Below, one piece after another: positions 1-9,985 of a DNA stretch of 64,000 nt. The DNA comes from an actinobacterium LLX17 (GTDB taxonomy: Bacteria; Actinomycetota; Actinomycetes; Propionibacteriales; Nocardioidaceae): contig KI301992.1 in NCBI GenBank assembly GCA_000471045.1, positions 194,900-258,899 on the forward strand, written 5' to 3'. Under the pieces are notes generated by a model, which had not been told where the DNA came from, did not search any database, and saw nothing but the letters and a program-made list of their open reading frames with translations. The translations under genes were made by a program, and so were the position numbers. Within the stretch, counting starts at the first letter, position 1. Every line of letters starts with the position of its first letter.

Positions 1-350
1 TCTTCCTGTTCGTCTGGCTGCGCGGCACGCTGCCCCGCATGCGCTACGACCAGTTCATGGCGCTGGGCTGGAAGGTGCTCATCCCGATCTCGCTGGTGTG
101 GATCGTGGCGGTCACCTTCATCCGCAAGCTGCAGAACGAGGACATGCTCGACCGCGACGCCGTCATCTGGATCGCGGCCATCGCCGCCGTCGTGCTGCTG
201 ATCAGCCTGTTCATCCCGGAGAAGAAGCCCGCTCCGGAGGAGGAGGTCGAGGCGGCTGAGCCCGACGCCTTCGCCGGTGGCTACCCCGTCCCGCCCATGC
301 CCGACACGCCGCCCCGCAGCAGCACCCCGACCAAGGAGGGCAAGCGATGA
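1..350 (+). CDS. nuoH: NADH-quinone oxidoreductase subunit H, C-terminal part
   Basis: The frame is open from base 3, so the 5' end lies outside the window. The visible 115 residues hold the end of a membrane helix, the motif [17 protein letters not shown] typical of NuoH near its C-terminus, two more membrane segments and a hydrophilic acidic/proline-rich tail. NuoH links the hydrophilic arm of complex I to the membrane arm next to the quinone site. Its stop overlaps the nuoI start by 4 bases (ATGA), so the operon continues directly. Confidence 0.93.
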   Translation, partial: FLFVWLRGTLPRMRYDQFMALGWKVLIPISLVWIVAVTFIRKLQNEDMLDRDAVIWIAAIAAVVLLISLFIPEKKPAPEEEVEAAEPDAFAGGYPVPPMPDTPPRSSTPTKEGKR

Positions 351-967
351 CGCTCAAGGAGTCCGTCTGGGACCCGGTAGCGGGATTCGGAGTCACCTTC
401 CGCACGATGTTCAAGAAGGTCGTCACCGAGCAGTACCCGTTCGAGAAGGTCCCCACCGCGCCGCGCTTCCACGGCCGGCACCAGCTGAACCGCTGGCCCG
501 ACGGGCTGGAGAAGTGCATCGGCTGCGAGCTGTGCGCGTGGGCCTGTCCGGCCGACGCCATCTACGTCGAGGGCGCCTCGAACGTCGACGTGCCCGACGG
601 GTCCGAACGCTTCAGCCCCGGCGAGCGCTACGGCCGCGTCTACCAGATCAACTACCTGCGCTGCATCCTGTGCGGCCTGTGCATCGAGGCGTGCCCCACC
701 CGCGCGCTGACCATGACGAACGAGTACGAGCTGGCCGACGACAACCGTGCCGACCTCATCTACGAGAAGACCGACCTGCTGGGCCCGCTGCTGCCGGGCA
801 TGGTCGAGCCGCCGCACGCGATGCTGATCAGCGACGACGACCAGGATTACTACCGCGGCAAGAACCTGCCGATCCTCGACGCCGACCCGATCGAGAGCGC
901 CGACGTGAACCCGGCCGGCATGCCCGGCACCCCGGCCACCGACGCCGCGCGGAAGGGTCAGGCATGA
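347..967 (+). CDS. nuoI: NADH-quinone oxidoreductase subunit I (2x[4Fe-4S])
   Basis: 206 residues, a usual NuoI length. Two ferredoxin-type clusters are visible: C57-x2-C60-x2-C63-x3-C67 and C106-x2-C109-x2-C112-x3-C116, which would bind N6a and N6b, the last relay before quinone. The protein sits on the cytoplasmic arm against NuoH. It overlaps nuoH and nuoJ by 4 bases each, which implies translational coupling. Confidence 0.97.
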   Translation: MTLKESVWDPVAGFGVTFRTMFKKVVTEQYPFEKVPTAPRFHGRHQLNRWPDGLEKCIGCELCAWACPADAIYVEGASNVDVPDGSERFSPGERYGRVYQINYLRCILCGLCIEACPTRALTMTNEYELADDNRADLIYEKTDLLGPLLPGMVEPPHAMLISDDDQDYYRGKNLPILDADPIESADVNPAGMPGTPATDAARKGQA

Positions 968-1731
968 CGACGTTCTGGATCGTCGCGCCGCTGATCGTCC
1001 TGGCGTCGCTGGGGCTGCTGTTCGCCCGCAAGGCGGTGCACGCGGCGCTCGGCCTGGCCGTGGTGATGATCGGCCTCGCGGTGCTCTACGCCGTGCAGGA
1101 CGCCCCGTTCCTGTTCGCGGTGCAGATCATCGTCTACACCGGCGCCATCATGATGCTGTTCCTGTTCGTGGTGATGCTCGTGGGCGTCGACTCCGGCGTC
1201 AGCCTGCGCGAGACGCTGTCCGGTCAGAAAGTCGCGGCCGCCGTCGTCGGGATCGGCTTCGGCCTGTTGCTGGTGCTCGGCGTCGCGCAGCTCTCGCTCG
1301 GTCCCGTCACGGGCCTGGCCGAGGCCAACCAGCACGGCAACGTCTACGGGCTCGCCGAACTGATGTTCGGCCCGTTCGTGCTGGCCTTCCAGTTCACCGC
1401 CGCCCTGCTGGTCACCGCCGTGCTGGGCGCGATGGTGCTGGCCCACCGTGAGCGCCTCACGCCGCGTTCGTCGCAGGCCGAGCTCGCGGCGCAGCGCCTG
1501 CGTGACTACGCCGAGTCCGGCAAGCACCCCGGCAACCCGCCGACACCCGGCGTCTTCGCCCGGCACAACGCGGTCGACTCACCGGCGCTGCTGCCCGACG
1601 GCTCGCCCGCGCCCGGGTCGGTGCCCGACAGCCTCGTCGACCGCGGTCAGGTGCTCGACGTCACCACCGATGACGTCGATGACGTGCACCGTCAGATCGG
1701 CCGGCGCGGCGAGGGGGAGGACGAGAAGTGA
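964..1731 (+). CDS. nuoJ: NADH-quinone oxidoreductase subunit J
   Basis: 255 residues starting at the ATG that overlaps the nuoI stop. There are about five hydrophobic helices in the first 165 residues, including the NuoJ-type segment [17 protein letters not shown] that carries the family's pi-bulge helix. A long hydrophilic C-terminal tail (roughly residues 165-255) follows, as in other actinobacterial NuoJ. It is a membrane-arm subunit of complex I and ends in a GTGA overlap with nuoK. Confidence 0.96.
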   Translation: MTTFWIVAPLIVLASLGLLFARKAVHAALGLAVVMIGLAVLYAVQDAPFLFAVQIIVYTGAIMMLFLFVVMLVGVDSGVSLRETLSGQKVAAAVVGIGFGLLLVLGVAQLSLGPVTGLAEANQHGNVYGLAELMFGPFVLAFQFTAALLVTAVLGAMVLAHRERLTPRSSQAELAAQRLRDYAESGKHPGNPPTPGVFARHNAVDSPALLPDGSPAPGSVPDSLVDRGQVLDVTTDDVDDVHRQIGRRGEGEDEK

Positions 1732-2021
1732 ACGAGTACCTCGCCCTGTCGATGATCCTGTTCACCATCGGCGCCGTCGGCGTGCTGGTGCGGCGCAACG
1801 CGATCATCGTCTTCATGTGTGTCGAGCTGATGCTCAACGCGACGAATCTCGCGCTCGTCTCGTTCTCACGCCAGCACGGCAACCTCGACGGCCAGCTCGC
1901 GGCCTTCTTCGTCATGGTCGTCGCGGCCGCCGAGGTCGTCGTCGGCCTGGCCATCATCGTGTCCATCCACCGCGCGCGTCGATCGGTCTCGGTCGACGAC
2001 GCGCACCTGCTCAACCTCTAG
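1728..2021 (+). CDS. nuoK: NADH-quinone oxidoreductase subunit K
   Basis: 97 residues with a GTG start fused to the nuoJ stop (GTGA). Three membrane helices carry the two buried glutamates of the family, in [10 protein letters not shown] and AAAEVVVGL, which belong to the proton channel homologous to MrpC. Length and motif spacing are normal. Confidence 0.96.
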   Translation: MNEYLALSMILFTIGAVGVLVRRNAIIVFMCVELMLNATNLALVSFSRQHGNLDGQLAAFFVMVVAAAEVVVGLAIIVSIHRARRSVSVDDAHLLNL

Positions 2022-2028
2022 GAGTCCC

Positions 2029-3897
2029 GTGTTCGACTACGTGTGGCTCCTCGTGGCCTTCCCTGCCGCGGGTGCGGCGCTGCTCCTGACGTGGGGCAAG
2101 GAGAGCGACCGCTTCGGGCACCTCATCGCGACGGTCGCCTCGGCGCTGTCGTTCGTGTGGGGCCTCGTGCTGTTCATCGGTCTGCTCGGCCGCGACGGCG
2201 ACGACCGCTCCATCACCGACTCGCTGTTCACCTGGTTCTCCAGCGGGGCCTTCCACGTCGAGATGTCGCTGGTCTTCGATCCGCTCTCGGCGCTGTTCGT
2301 CCTGCTCATCACCGGCGTCGGCACCCTGATCCACGTCTACTCGATCGGCTACATGGAGCACGACGAGCGCCGCCGGCGCTTCTTCGCGTTCCTCAACCTG
2401 TTCATCGCCGCGATGCTGACGCTGGTGCTCGCGGGCGACTACCTGGTGCTGTTCCTCGGCTGGGAGGGCGTCGGCCTGGCCTCCTACCTGCTGATCGGCT
2501 TCTGGCAGCACAAGCCGTCGGCCGCGGCCGCCGCCAAGAAGGCCTTCGTCGTCAACCGCGTCGGCGACCTCGGCATGGCGCTGGCGCTGATGCTGATGTT
2601 CGCGCAGTTCGGCACCACGTCGATCCAGCTGGTCAACGACTCCGTCGGCAGCGCCTCGGCGGGCGTCGCCACCGCGCTCGGCCTGCTCCTGCTGCTGGGT
2701 GCCTGCGGCAAGTCGGCCCAGGTGCCGCTGCAGAGCTGGCTGCTCGACGCAATGGAGGGCCCCACCCCGGTCTCGGCCCTCATCCACGCCGCGACGATGG
2801 TCACCGCCGGCGTCTACCTCGTCGTGCGGTCCTCGGGGGTCTACGACGCCTCCGAGGTGGCCCGCACCGCCGTCGTGGTGGTCGGCCTCGTCACGCTGCT
2901 GGTCGGTGCCTACATCGGCTGCGCGAAGGACGACATCAAGAAGGCGCTCGCCGGGTCCACCATGAGCCAGATCGGCTACATGATGCTGGCCGCGGGGCTC
3001 GGCCCCTATGGCTATGCGTTCGCGATCTTCCACCTCATCACGCACGGCTTCTTCAAGGCCAACATGTTCCTCGGTGCCGGCTCGGTCATGCACGGCATGA
3101 ACGACGACGTCGACATGCGGCACTACGGCGCGCTGCGGAAGGCGATGCCCGTGACGTTCGCGACCTTCGGCCTCGGCTACCTGGCCATCATCGGCTTCCC
3201 GGGCTTCTCCGGCTTCTTCAGCAAGGACAAGATCATCGAGGCTGCGCTGGGCGAGAACCTCTGGGTCGGCCTGGCCGCGCTGCTGGGTGCCGGCGTCACC
3301 GCGTTCTACATGACCCGCCTGATGGCGATGACGTTCTTCGGCGAGAAGCGGTGGCGCGACGAGGTGCACCCGCACGAGTCGCCGCGGGTCATGACGATCC
3401 CACTGATCGTGCTGGCCGCCGCCTCGGTCCTCGGTGGCCTCCTGCTGCTGGGTGACTGGATCACCGACTGGCTCGAGCCGGTGGTCGGGCACACCGAGCA
3501 CCACGAGCTGGCCGTGCCGCCCATCGTCATCTCGCTCATCGTCACCGCGGTCGTCGCCGTCGGCGTGGCCGTCGGGTGGTTCACCTACGGCGCCCGGGCG
3601 GTCGACGACACCGCGCCCACCAAGGTCAGCCCGTTCACGCGCGCCGGCCGCGCCGACCTCTACGGCGACGCGATCAACGACGTCGTCGTGGTGCGACCCA
3701 CCATGGCGCTCGCCCGCGGGCTGGAGTGGTTCGACCGGCGGGGCCTGGACGCCTTCGCCGTGGGCGTGGGCAGCCGTCTCGGTGAGCTGGCCCAGGGCCT
3801 GCGACGCTCGCAGACCGGCTACGTCCGCACCTACGCGCTCGGCATCTTCATCGGTGCCCTCGTGCTCACCCTGGCCCTGATGGCGGTGACGTTCTGA
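2029..3897 (+). CDS. nuoL: NADH-quinone oxidoreductase subunit L
   Basis: 622 residues, GTG start 7 bases after nuoK. It is the distal antiporter-like subunit of complex I. The Proton_antipo core shows [16 protein letters not shown], the lysine-bearing helix around [19 protein letters not shown], and [15 protein letters not shown]. The C-terminal half contains the lateral helix region and a final anchor helix. It shares one base with nuoM (TGATG). Confidence 0.97.
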   Translation: MFDYVWLLVAFPAAGAALLLTWGKESDRFGHLIATVASALSFVWGLVLFIGLLGRDGDDRSITDSLFTWFSSGAFHVEMSLVFDPLSALFVLLITGVGTLIHVYSIGYMEHDERRRRFFAFLNLFIAAMLTLVLAGDYLVLFLGWEGVGLASYLLIGFWQHKPSAAAAAKKAFVVNRVGDLGMALALMLMFAQFGTTSIQLVNDSVGSASAGVATALGLLLLLGACGKSAQVPLQSWLLDAMEGPTPVSALIHAATMVTAGVYLVVRSSGVYDASEVARTAVVVVGLVTLLVGAYIGCAKDDIKKALAGSTMSQIGYMMLAAGLGPYGYAFAIFHLITHGFFKANMFLGAGSVMHGMNDDVDMRHYGALRKAMPVTFATFGLGYLAIIGFPGFSGFFSKDKIIEAALGENLWVGLAALLGAGVTAFYMTRLMAMTFFGEKRWRDEVHPHESPRVMTIPLIVLAAASVLGGLLLLGDWITDWLEPVVGHTEHHELAVPPIVISLIVTAVVAVGVAVGWFTYGARAVDDTAPTKVSPFTRAGRADLYGDAINDVVVVRPTMALARGLEWFDRRGLDAFAVGVGSRLGELAQGLRRSQTGYVRTYALGIFIGALVLTLALMAVTF

Positions 3898-5441
3898 TGC
3901 TGACCCTCCTCGCGGCCACGCCGCTAGTCGGCGCCCTGCTCGTGACGCTGCTGCCCCGCGGTGACGCGGCGGCCCAGCGCCGCGCCAAGTACGTCGCCTT
4001 CGCCGTCTCGATCGTCGCGCTCGGGCTCTCGCTCGGCCTGCTGGCCGGGTACGACGTCGAGTCCGGCGGCTACCAGTTCACGGTGCAGGAGGACTGGATC
4101 GGCCAGCTCGGCGCCCACTACGCGCTGGGCGTGAACGGCATCGGCCTCACGCTGATCCTGCTCACCTCGATCCTCACGCCGATCGTCATCCTGGCCTCGT
4201 TCAACGACGTGCTGCCCGGACGCCGCAGCGCCAACTCGTACTTCGCCTGGATGCTGGTGCTCGAGGGGCTGGCGCTCGGCGTCTTCGCGGCCACCGACGT
4301 CTTCCTGTTCTACGTGCTGTTCGAGGCCACGCTCGTGCCGATCTACTTCCTGATCGGCAGCTACGGCGGTGAGGGACGGCAGCGCGCAGCCGTCAAGTTC
4401 TTCATCTACAACCTGCTCGGCGGCCTGCTGATGCTCGCCTCCGTCGTCGGCCTGTACGTCGTCTCGCGCGACGCGGGAGAGCCCAGCTACCTGCTGAGCG
4501 ACCTGATGGCCCTCGACATCGACGGCACGACCGAGAAGCTGCTGTTCGTGGGCTTCTTCGCGGCGTTCGCGATCAAGGCGCCGCTGTGGCCGCTGCACAC
4601 CTGGCTGCCTGACGCGGCGAAGTCGGCGACACCCGGCACCTCGGTGCTGATGGTCAGTGTCATCGACAAGGTCGGCACGTTCGGCATGATCCGCTGGTGC
4701 CTCGAGATCTTCCCCAACGCCTCGGAGTGGGCCTCGCCGGTCGTCATGGTGCTGGCCGTGATCAGCATCGTCTACGGCGCGCTCGCCGCCATCGGCTCCG
4801 ACGACATCCGCCGGCTCATCGCCTACACGTCGGTCTCGCACTTCGGCTTCATCATCCTGGGCATCTTCGCCTTCACCACGACGTCGACGGCCGGCTCGGT
4901 GCTCTACATGTTCAACCACGGCCTCTCGACGGCCGCGCTGTTCCTCGTGACGGGCGTGATGATCGCGCGCCGCGGCTCGGCCTCGATCGGGGCGTTCGGT
5001 GGCGTGCAGAAGATCGCGCCCGTGCTGTCCGGTGTGCTGCTCGTGGCCGGCCTGTCGAGCCTGTCGCTGCCCGGCCTGGCGCCGTTCGTCAGCGAGTTCA
5101 TGGTGCTGGCAGGCACGTTCACGCGCTCGATCCCGTTGGCGACGATCGCGACGCTCGGCATCGTGCTGGCCGCGCTCTACATCCTGATCATGTACCAGCG
5201 CACGATGACCGGTCCGCTGCAGCCGCAGTCCGCCGTCGTCACCGACCTCGATGCCCGTGAGGTCGGGGCGCTGGCGCCGACGCTGGTGCTGATCATCGGG
5301 CTCGGCTTCTTCCCGCAGCCGCTGCTCGACGTGATCAACCCGGCGGCCGACCGGGTCGTGGAGCGCGTCGGCGTGGGGGATCCTCCTCCCGAGACAGGTG
5401 TTGCACCGCCCAGCGACGACGACCATGAGGGAGGCCACTGA
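3897..5441 (+). CDS. nuoM: NADH-quinone oxidoreductase subunit M
   Basis: 514 residues, an antiporter-like proton-pumping subunit. Visible are FYVLFEATLVPIYFLIG with the key glutamate, AIKAPLWPLHTWLPDAA with the channel lysine, and SVSHFGFIILG. The tail is acidic and His-rich (DDDHEGGH). The ATG overlaps the nuoL stop and its own stop overlaps the nuoN ATG, so L-M-N are translationally coupled. Confidence 0.97.
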   Translation: MLTLLAATPLVGALLVTLLPRGDAAAQRRAKYVAFAVSIVALGLSLGLLAGYDVESGGYQFTVQEDWIGQLGAHYALGVNGIGLTLILLTSILTPIVILASFNDVLPGRRSANSYFAWMLVLEGLALGVFAATDVFLFYVLFEATLVPIYFLIGSYGGEGRQRAAVKFFIYNLLGGLLMLASVVGLYVVSRDAGEPSYLLSDLMALDIDGTTEKLLFVGFFAAFAIKAPLWPLHTWLPDAAKSATPGTSVLMVSVIDKVGTFGMIRWCLEIFPNASEWASPVVMVLAVISIVYGALAAIGSDDIRRLIAYTSVSHFGFIILGIFAFTTTSTAGSVLYMFNHGLSTAALFLVTGVMIARRGSASIGAFGGVQKIAPVLSGVLLVAGLSSLSLPGLAPFVSEFMVLAGTFTRSIPLATIATLGIVLAALYILIMYQRTMTGPLQPQSAVVTDLDAREVGALAPTLVLIIGLGFFPQPLLDVINPAADRVVERVGVGDPPPETGVAPPSDDDHEGGH

Positions 5442-7075
5442 TGTCCAGCCTGCTGCCCTCCGTCGACCTGTTGAGTGTTGACCGGCCCCCCATCCCGGCC
5501 CCCGAGCTCGACTACCTGCTGCTGTCGCCGCTGCTCGTCGTGGCAGCGGCCGCGCTGATCGGCGTGCTCGTCGAGGCGTTCTGCCCCCGCGGACCGCGCT
5601 TCGTGGTGCAGACCGCGCTCGCCGGCGTGGGTGCGCTCGCCGCGCTCGTGCTCAGCGTCGTCGTCTACACCGAGCTCGACGTCGTCGAGGGTGCCGTGCG
5701 CGGCATCGGTGAGACCACGGGTGACGGGTCCGTCGTCATCGACGGCCCCGGCGTCATCACGTGGATGATGCTGGCCGTCTTCGGCCTGCTCGGCATTGCG
5801 CTGTTCGCCGACCGCAAGCTCGAGGGCGGGCTCAGCTCGTTCACGGGTCGTGCCGCCGACGCGCCGGGCTCGGCCGACGAGGCCGAGGCCCAGCGCCGCG
5901 GTGTCGAGCACACCGAGGTCTTCCCCCTCGCGATGTTCGCGCTGCTCGGCATGATGCTGTTCGCCACGAGCAACGACCTGCTGACGATGTTCGTCGCGCT
6001 CGAGATCCTCAGCCTCCCGCTGTACCTGCTGTGCGGACTCGCGCGTCGCCGCCGTCTGCTCAGCCAGGAAGCGGCGATGAAGTACTTCCTGCTGGGCGCG
6101 TTCAGCTCGGTGTTCTTCCTGTACGGCGCGGCGCTGGCCTACGGGTACGCCGGCACCTTCTCGCTGGCGGGCATCGAGGCCGCCGTGGTCGGACGCTCCG
6201 GCGACGACGCGCTGCTGCTGGCGGCCGTCGCCCTGATGGCCGTGGGCCTGCTGTTCAAGATCGGCGCCGTGCCGTTCCATGCGTGGACCCCCGACGTCTA
6301 CCAGGGCGCACCGACGCCGGTCACGGCCTTCATGTCGGCCGGCACCAAGGCGGCGGCCTTCATCGCCCTCATGCGGGTGCTGTTCGTGTCGTTCGGCGGC
6401 GTGGCGTGGGACTGGCGTCCGGCCCTGTGGGTCGTCGCGGCCATCACGATGGTCGTCGGCTCGCTGATCGCCATCGCGCAGAGCGACGTCAAGCGCATGC
6501 TCGCGTACTCGTCGGTCGCCCATGCCGGCTTCCTGCTGGTGGGCGTCAGCGGCGCGTTCGGCGGCAACGAGGGTGGCAACGACATCACCTCGGTCTCGAG
6601 CGTGCTCTTCTACCTCACGGTCTACGGCTTGGCCTCGATCGGCGCGTTCGCCGTCGTGATGCTGGTGCGTGACGCCGGTGGCGAGGCCACGCACGTCTCG
6701 CGGTGGGCCGGGCTCGGGCGCGACCAGCCGTTGCTGGCCGGGTCGTTCGCGATCTTCATGCTGTCGTTCGCCGGCATCCCGCTGACCGGCGGCTTCATCG
6801 GCAAGTGGGGCGTCTTCGCCGCGGCGTGGTCGGGCGGCTACTGGCCGCTCGTCGTGATCGGTGTCGTCACCAGTGCGATCGCTGCGTTCTTCTACGTGCG
6901 GATGATCGTCGTGATGTTCTTCACCGATGCTGAGGAGGGCGGGCCGACGGTCGCCGTCGGAGGCGTCGCGACTACCGTGGTCATCGTGCTGGCTGCAGTC
7001 GGTACCGTGGCTCTCGGCGTCCTGCCGGGCCCGGCCCTGGACCTCGTGCAGCACGCCGGCGCCTTCGTGCGCTGA
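5441..7075 (+). CDS. nuoN: NADH-quinone oxidoreductase subunit N
   Basis: 544 residues. The antiporter-like core shows MFVALEILSLPLYLL and FKIGAVPFHAWTPDVYQGAPTPV, the diagnostic NuoN segment. A hydrophilic insert around residues 128-155 (charged, Ala/Gly/Glu-rich) separates helices, as is common in actinobacterial NuoN. It is the last nuo gene, followed after 18 bases by the polyprenyl synthase. Confidence 0.97.
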   Translation: MSSLLPSVDLLSVDRPPIPAPELDYLLLSPLLVVAAAALIGVLVEAFCPRGPRFVVQTALAGVGALAALVLSVVVYTELDVVEGAVRGIGETTGDGSVVIDGPGVITWMMLAVFGLLGIALFADRKLEGGLSSFTGRAADAPGSADEAEAQRRGVEHTEVFPLAMFALLGMMLFATSNDLLTMFVALEILSLPLYLLCGLARRRRLLSQEAAMKYFLLGAFSSVFFLYGAALAYGYAGTFSLAGIEAAVVGRSGDDALLLAAVALMAVGLLFKIGAVPFHAWTPDVYQGAPTPVTAFMSAGTKAAAFIALMRVLFVSFGGVAWDWRPALWVVAAITMVVGSLIAIAQSDVKRMLAYSSVAHAGFLLVGVSGAFGGNEGGNDITSVSSVLFYLTVYGLASIGAFAVVMLVRDAGGEATHVSRWAGLGRDQPLLAGSFAIFMLSFAGIPLTGGFIGKWGVFAAAWSGGYWPLVVIGVVTSAIAAFFYVRMIVVMFFTDAEEGGPTVAVGGVATTVVIVLAAVGTVALGVLPGPALDLVQHAGAFVR

Positions 7076-7093
7076 CCGACGACAGGAGCGCAG

Positions 7094-8095
7094 GTGGCAG
7101 GACCAGCCGTGATGGGACTGGCGATCGACGTCGCCGACCCCGCGCTCGAGGCGCGCATCCGATCGTGCGTCGACGAGACCGAGCGCCAGCTGGCCGCTGC
7201 CGTCGACAGCCCGGAGGCGTTCGTCGCCGAGGCGGCCGCCCACCTGCTCAACGCCGGCGGCAAGCGCTTCCGGCCGCTGCTCGTGGCGCTGTGCGCGGAG
7301 TTCGGCGACCCGGCCGCACCCGACATCGTGCCGTCGGCCGTCGTGGTCGAGCTGACCCACCTGGCCACGCTGTACCACGACGACGTCATGGACGAGGCCG
7401 ACAAGCGCCGCGGTGCCGACAGCGCCAACGCCCGGTGGGACAACACCCTGGCGATCCTGGTGGGTGACTACCTGTTCGCGCAGGCCTCCGACATCGTCTC
7501 GACGCTCGGCACCGAGGCCGTCCGCATCCAGGCGCGCACGTTCAGCCGGCTCGTCCGGGGACAGATCCGCGAGACGATCGGCCCCGGTGACGCCGATCCG
7601 CTGACGCACTACCTCGACGTCGTGTCCGACAAGACGGGCTCGCTCATCGCCACGTCGGCCCGGTTCGGCGCGATGATGTCGGCGGCGCCCAGCGAGGTCG
7701 AGCAGGCACTCACCGAGTTCGGCGAGCGCATCGGCGCGGCCTTCCAGCTCAGCGACGACATCCTCGACATCGCCAGCGAGTCCGACGCGTCGGGCAAGAC
7801 GCCCGGCACCGACCTGCGCGAGGGCGTGCCCACGCTGCCGGTGCTGCTGGCCCTGCGCTCGACCGATCCGGAGGACGCGCGGTTGCAGGAGCTGTTGTCG
7901 CGTCCGCTGACCGACGACACCGAGCACGCCGAGGCGCTCGCCGCGCTGCGGGTGCACCCGGCGATGGACCAGGCCCGCGCGCACGTGCAGGGCGAGGCCG
8001 ACGCCGCCCGCGACCTGCTCGACAAGCTGCCCGAGATCCCGGCCCGCGAGGCCCTGCGCCAGCTCTGCGACACCGTCGCCACACGCCTCTCCTGA
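7094..8095 (+). CDS. Trans-polyprenyl diphosphate synthase (probable menaquinone side chain)
   Basis: 333 residues. It condenses IPP onto allylic diphosphates. Class I prenyltransferase motifs are clear: GGKRFRP at 55-61, the first Asp-rich motif DDVMD at 96-100 and the second, DDILD, at 221-225, each binding Mg-diphosphate. Small residues rather than aromatics precede the first motif (ATLYH), fitting a long-chain product. Position directly after nuoN argues for the menaquinone tail. Chain length cannot be read from sequence. GTG 7094 follows a GAGCGCAGG-like RBS; ATG 7112 is an alternative. Confidence 0.9.
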   Translation: MAGPAVMGLAIDVADPALEARIRSCVDETERQLAAAVDSPEAFVAEAAAHLLNAGGKRFRPLLVALCAEFGDPAAPDIVPSAVVVELTHLATLYHDDVMDEADKRRGADSANARWDNTLAILVGDYLFAQASDIVSTLGTEAVRIQARTFSRLVRGQIRETIGPGDADPLTHYLDVVSDKTGSLIATSARFGAMMSAAPSEVEQALTEFGERIGAAFQLSDDILDIASESDASGKTPGTDLREGVPTLPVLLALRSTDPEDARLQELLSRPLTDDTEHAEALAALRVHPAMDQARAHVQGEADAARDLLDKLPEIPAREALRQLCDTVATRLS

Positions 8096-8204
8096 CGCCG
8101 CGTCACCTGCCCGACGCCGAGACCTTCACCGAAAAGCTCCCGGTGGGAGTACACGTTTGCCCCGTCATGTGCATGGGCCGGTGACGCCTCCTGCGCCGCG
8201 GACG

Positions 8205-9113
8205 TCAGGTCAGGTGGTCGCGCAGCCACGACTCGATGTCATCGAGCGCCGCCCGGGCCATCGGCGTTGGATGACCGGTGAATCCGTGGGGCGCCTCGGG
8301 ATAGACGCGAAGGTCGACGTCGACGCGGTCGGCCGAGAGTCGTGCCGCCATGGCCATGTTGTCGCGCAGCAAGATGTCCCGGTCGCCGACCAGCATGAGG
8401 ACTGGCGGGAGCGCCCTGAGGTCGGCGAAGATCGGTGAGAGGTCCGGACGGGTGCGGTCGGGCTCGTGCCCGGCGTAGGCCTCGAGGAAGTACTCGTCGG
8501 CGATCAGTCGACCGGCGGGCGTCCGCGCGCTGAGGTCATAGGTGCCGAACTGCAGCACGGCGGTGTCGAAGGCGTCGATGCCTCGGTCGCGCAGCCGGAC
8601 GAGCGTGCTGACTGCGAGCGTGGCTCCGGACGAGAACCCGATGATGCCGAGGTTGCTCGTGCCGAATCTCTGGTCTGCGCGCCCAGCGAGCCACAGCGCC
8701 GCCGCCTCGCAGTCGTCGGGCGCTGCCGGCCACGGATGTTCTGGGGCGAGGCGGTAGTCGACGCTGACGACCGTGACACCGAGCGAGTCGGCGAGCTGCC
8801 GGTTCCTCAGGTCGCTCCCGGCCGCCGAACCCAGGTAGAAGCCGCCGCCGTGGAGCTCGAGGAGGACACCCGTGCTCGGTCCCTCCAGCGGGGTGTGGAT
8901 CCGCAGGGGAACGCTGCGACCGTTCACGCTGACGAGCTCCTCGACCGGCGGCGGGGAGGACGGGCTGGGTGAGCCGAGCCGGGTGCGTACGGCGAGAAGC
9001 TCGGGGTGGTCACCGGGGCCACGTCCCGGCACGCGGTCGACGTAGAACGCACGAGACGCCTCGACGAGAGGGAGCAGGCGCGGGTCCGTCAGGGCGGAGA
9101 GCTGGAGCTTCAT
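8205..9113 (-). CDS. Alpha/beta hydrolase, HSL-type esterase/lipase
   Basis: 302 residues. The hormone-sensitive-lipase family oxyanion motif HGGGF is at 88-92 and the nucleophile elbow GFSSG at 159-163 (Ser161). The expected Asp is in GDRDILLRDN and the His in APHGF near the C-terminus, so the triad is complete. It lacks a signal peptide, so cytosolic action on short acyl esters is likely; the substrate is unknown. It is convergent with the nuo operon and divergent from the gene at 9218. Confidence 0.9.
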   Translation of the reverse strand: MKLQLSALTDPRLLPLVEASRAFYVDRVPGRGPGDHPELLAVRTRLGSPSPSSPPPVEELVSVNGRSVPLRIHTPLEGPSTGVLLELHGGGFYLGSAAGSDLRNRQLADSLGVTVVSVDYRLAPEHPWPAAPDDCEAAALWLAGRADQRFGTSNLGIIGFSSGATLAVSTLVRLRDRGIDAFDTAVLQFGTYDLSARTPAGRLIADEYFLEAYAGHEPDRTRPDLSPIFADLRALPPVLMLVGDRDILLRDNMAMAARLSADRVDVDLRVYPEAPHGFTGHPTPMARAALDDIESWLRDHLT

Positions 9114-9217
9114 CGGGCAGGACTGTACGACGTCGCACCGACAGTCCTGACCCGTTCACGCCTGAGGCGGACACTGCGGAGCCACTCACCCGACGCCGCA
9201 GGGGTTACCCTCACGCC

Positions 9218-9985
9218 ATGACGATGGCGGCCGGTGGGTTCGAGGCGTACGACTCGTCCCACCTGGCGGTGCTGGCGATCTTCGTGGTGGGCATCGTGCT
9301 CGTCGTGCTGGCCGGCCGACGCTGGCGCGGCACCGACGTCGCCGTTCGCGTGTCGCGAGTCGGGGCGGTCGCGGTCCTGGCGGTCACGGTGCCGCTGCAG
9401 ATCGCCCAGCTGCTGCCGGGGGAGTGGGACCTCGACACCTCCCTGCCGCTGCAGATCTGCGACTTCGCGTGGATGGTCGCCGTGCACGCGCTGTGGACGC
9501 AGAACCGGCTCACCGCCACGCTGACCTGGCTGTGGGGCACGACCCTGACGCTGCAGGGCATGCTGACGCCCGACCTCGCGTCGCCCTTCCCCGAGCCCCG
9601 GTTCGTCATGTTCTGGGCGATGCACGTGCTGATCATCTGGGCGGCGTTCTGGCTCGTGCCGGGTCTCGGGCGCTGGCCCGACTGGCGCACCTACCGGCAG
9701 ACCCTCGGCATCACGCTCGGCTACCTGGCGGCGGTGTTCGTCGTCAACGTCGTGCTCGAGACGAACTACGGCTACGTCAACCGCAAGCCGTCGCGTGCCT
9801 CGGCGTTGGACCTGCTGCCCGACTGGCCCTGGTACCTGGCCATCGAGATCGCGGCGGTGGCCACCGTCTGGGCGCTGCTCACCTGGCCGTGCGTCGTGGC
9901 GGCCCGGCGGGCCGTCACATCTCGACGGGCTCGACCGGCTCGATCGCAGACCGCCGACGACGGTTCTGCACCGCGTCGGTCGTGA
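9218..9985 (+). CDS. TIGR02206/YwaF-type integral membrane protein (TMEM164-like)
   Basis: 255 residues with about seven membrane helices. Family-type motifs include LPLQICDFAW, a Gly-Met-rich fourth helix, TNYGYVNRKP and the end-helix DLLPDWPWY. Function is not established in bacteria; the family is related to eukaryotic TMEM164. The ATG sits 6 bases after a TACCCT -10 box (9206-9211), so a leaderless transcript is likely; ATG 9224 is an alternative. The 3' end overlaps rarD by 71 bases in convergent orientation. Confidence 0.8.
   Translation: MTMAAGGFEAYDSSHLAVLAIFVVGIVLVVLAGRRWRGTDVAVRVSRVGAVAVLAVTVPLQIAQLLPGEWDLDTSLPLQICDFAWMVAVHALWTQNRLTATLTWLWGTTLTLQGMLTPDLASPFPEPRFVMFWAMHVLIIWAAFWLVPGLGRWPDWRTYRQTLGITLGYLAAVFVVNVVLETNYGYVNRKPSRASALDLLPDWPWYLAIEIAAVATVWALLTWPCVVAARRAVTSRRARPARSQTADDGSAPRRS

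Noticed and set aside
5177..7984. 935-codon open frame on the minus strand opposite nuoN and the polyprenyl synthase
   Set aside because: Arg/His/Glu-rich low-complexity translation typical of the antisense of GC-rich genes; the plus strand carries clear conserved proteins.
8096..8204. Terminator between the polyprenyl synthase and esterase genes
   Set aside because: No stem longer than a few bases could be found by eye.
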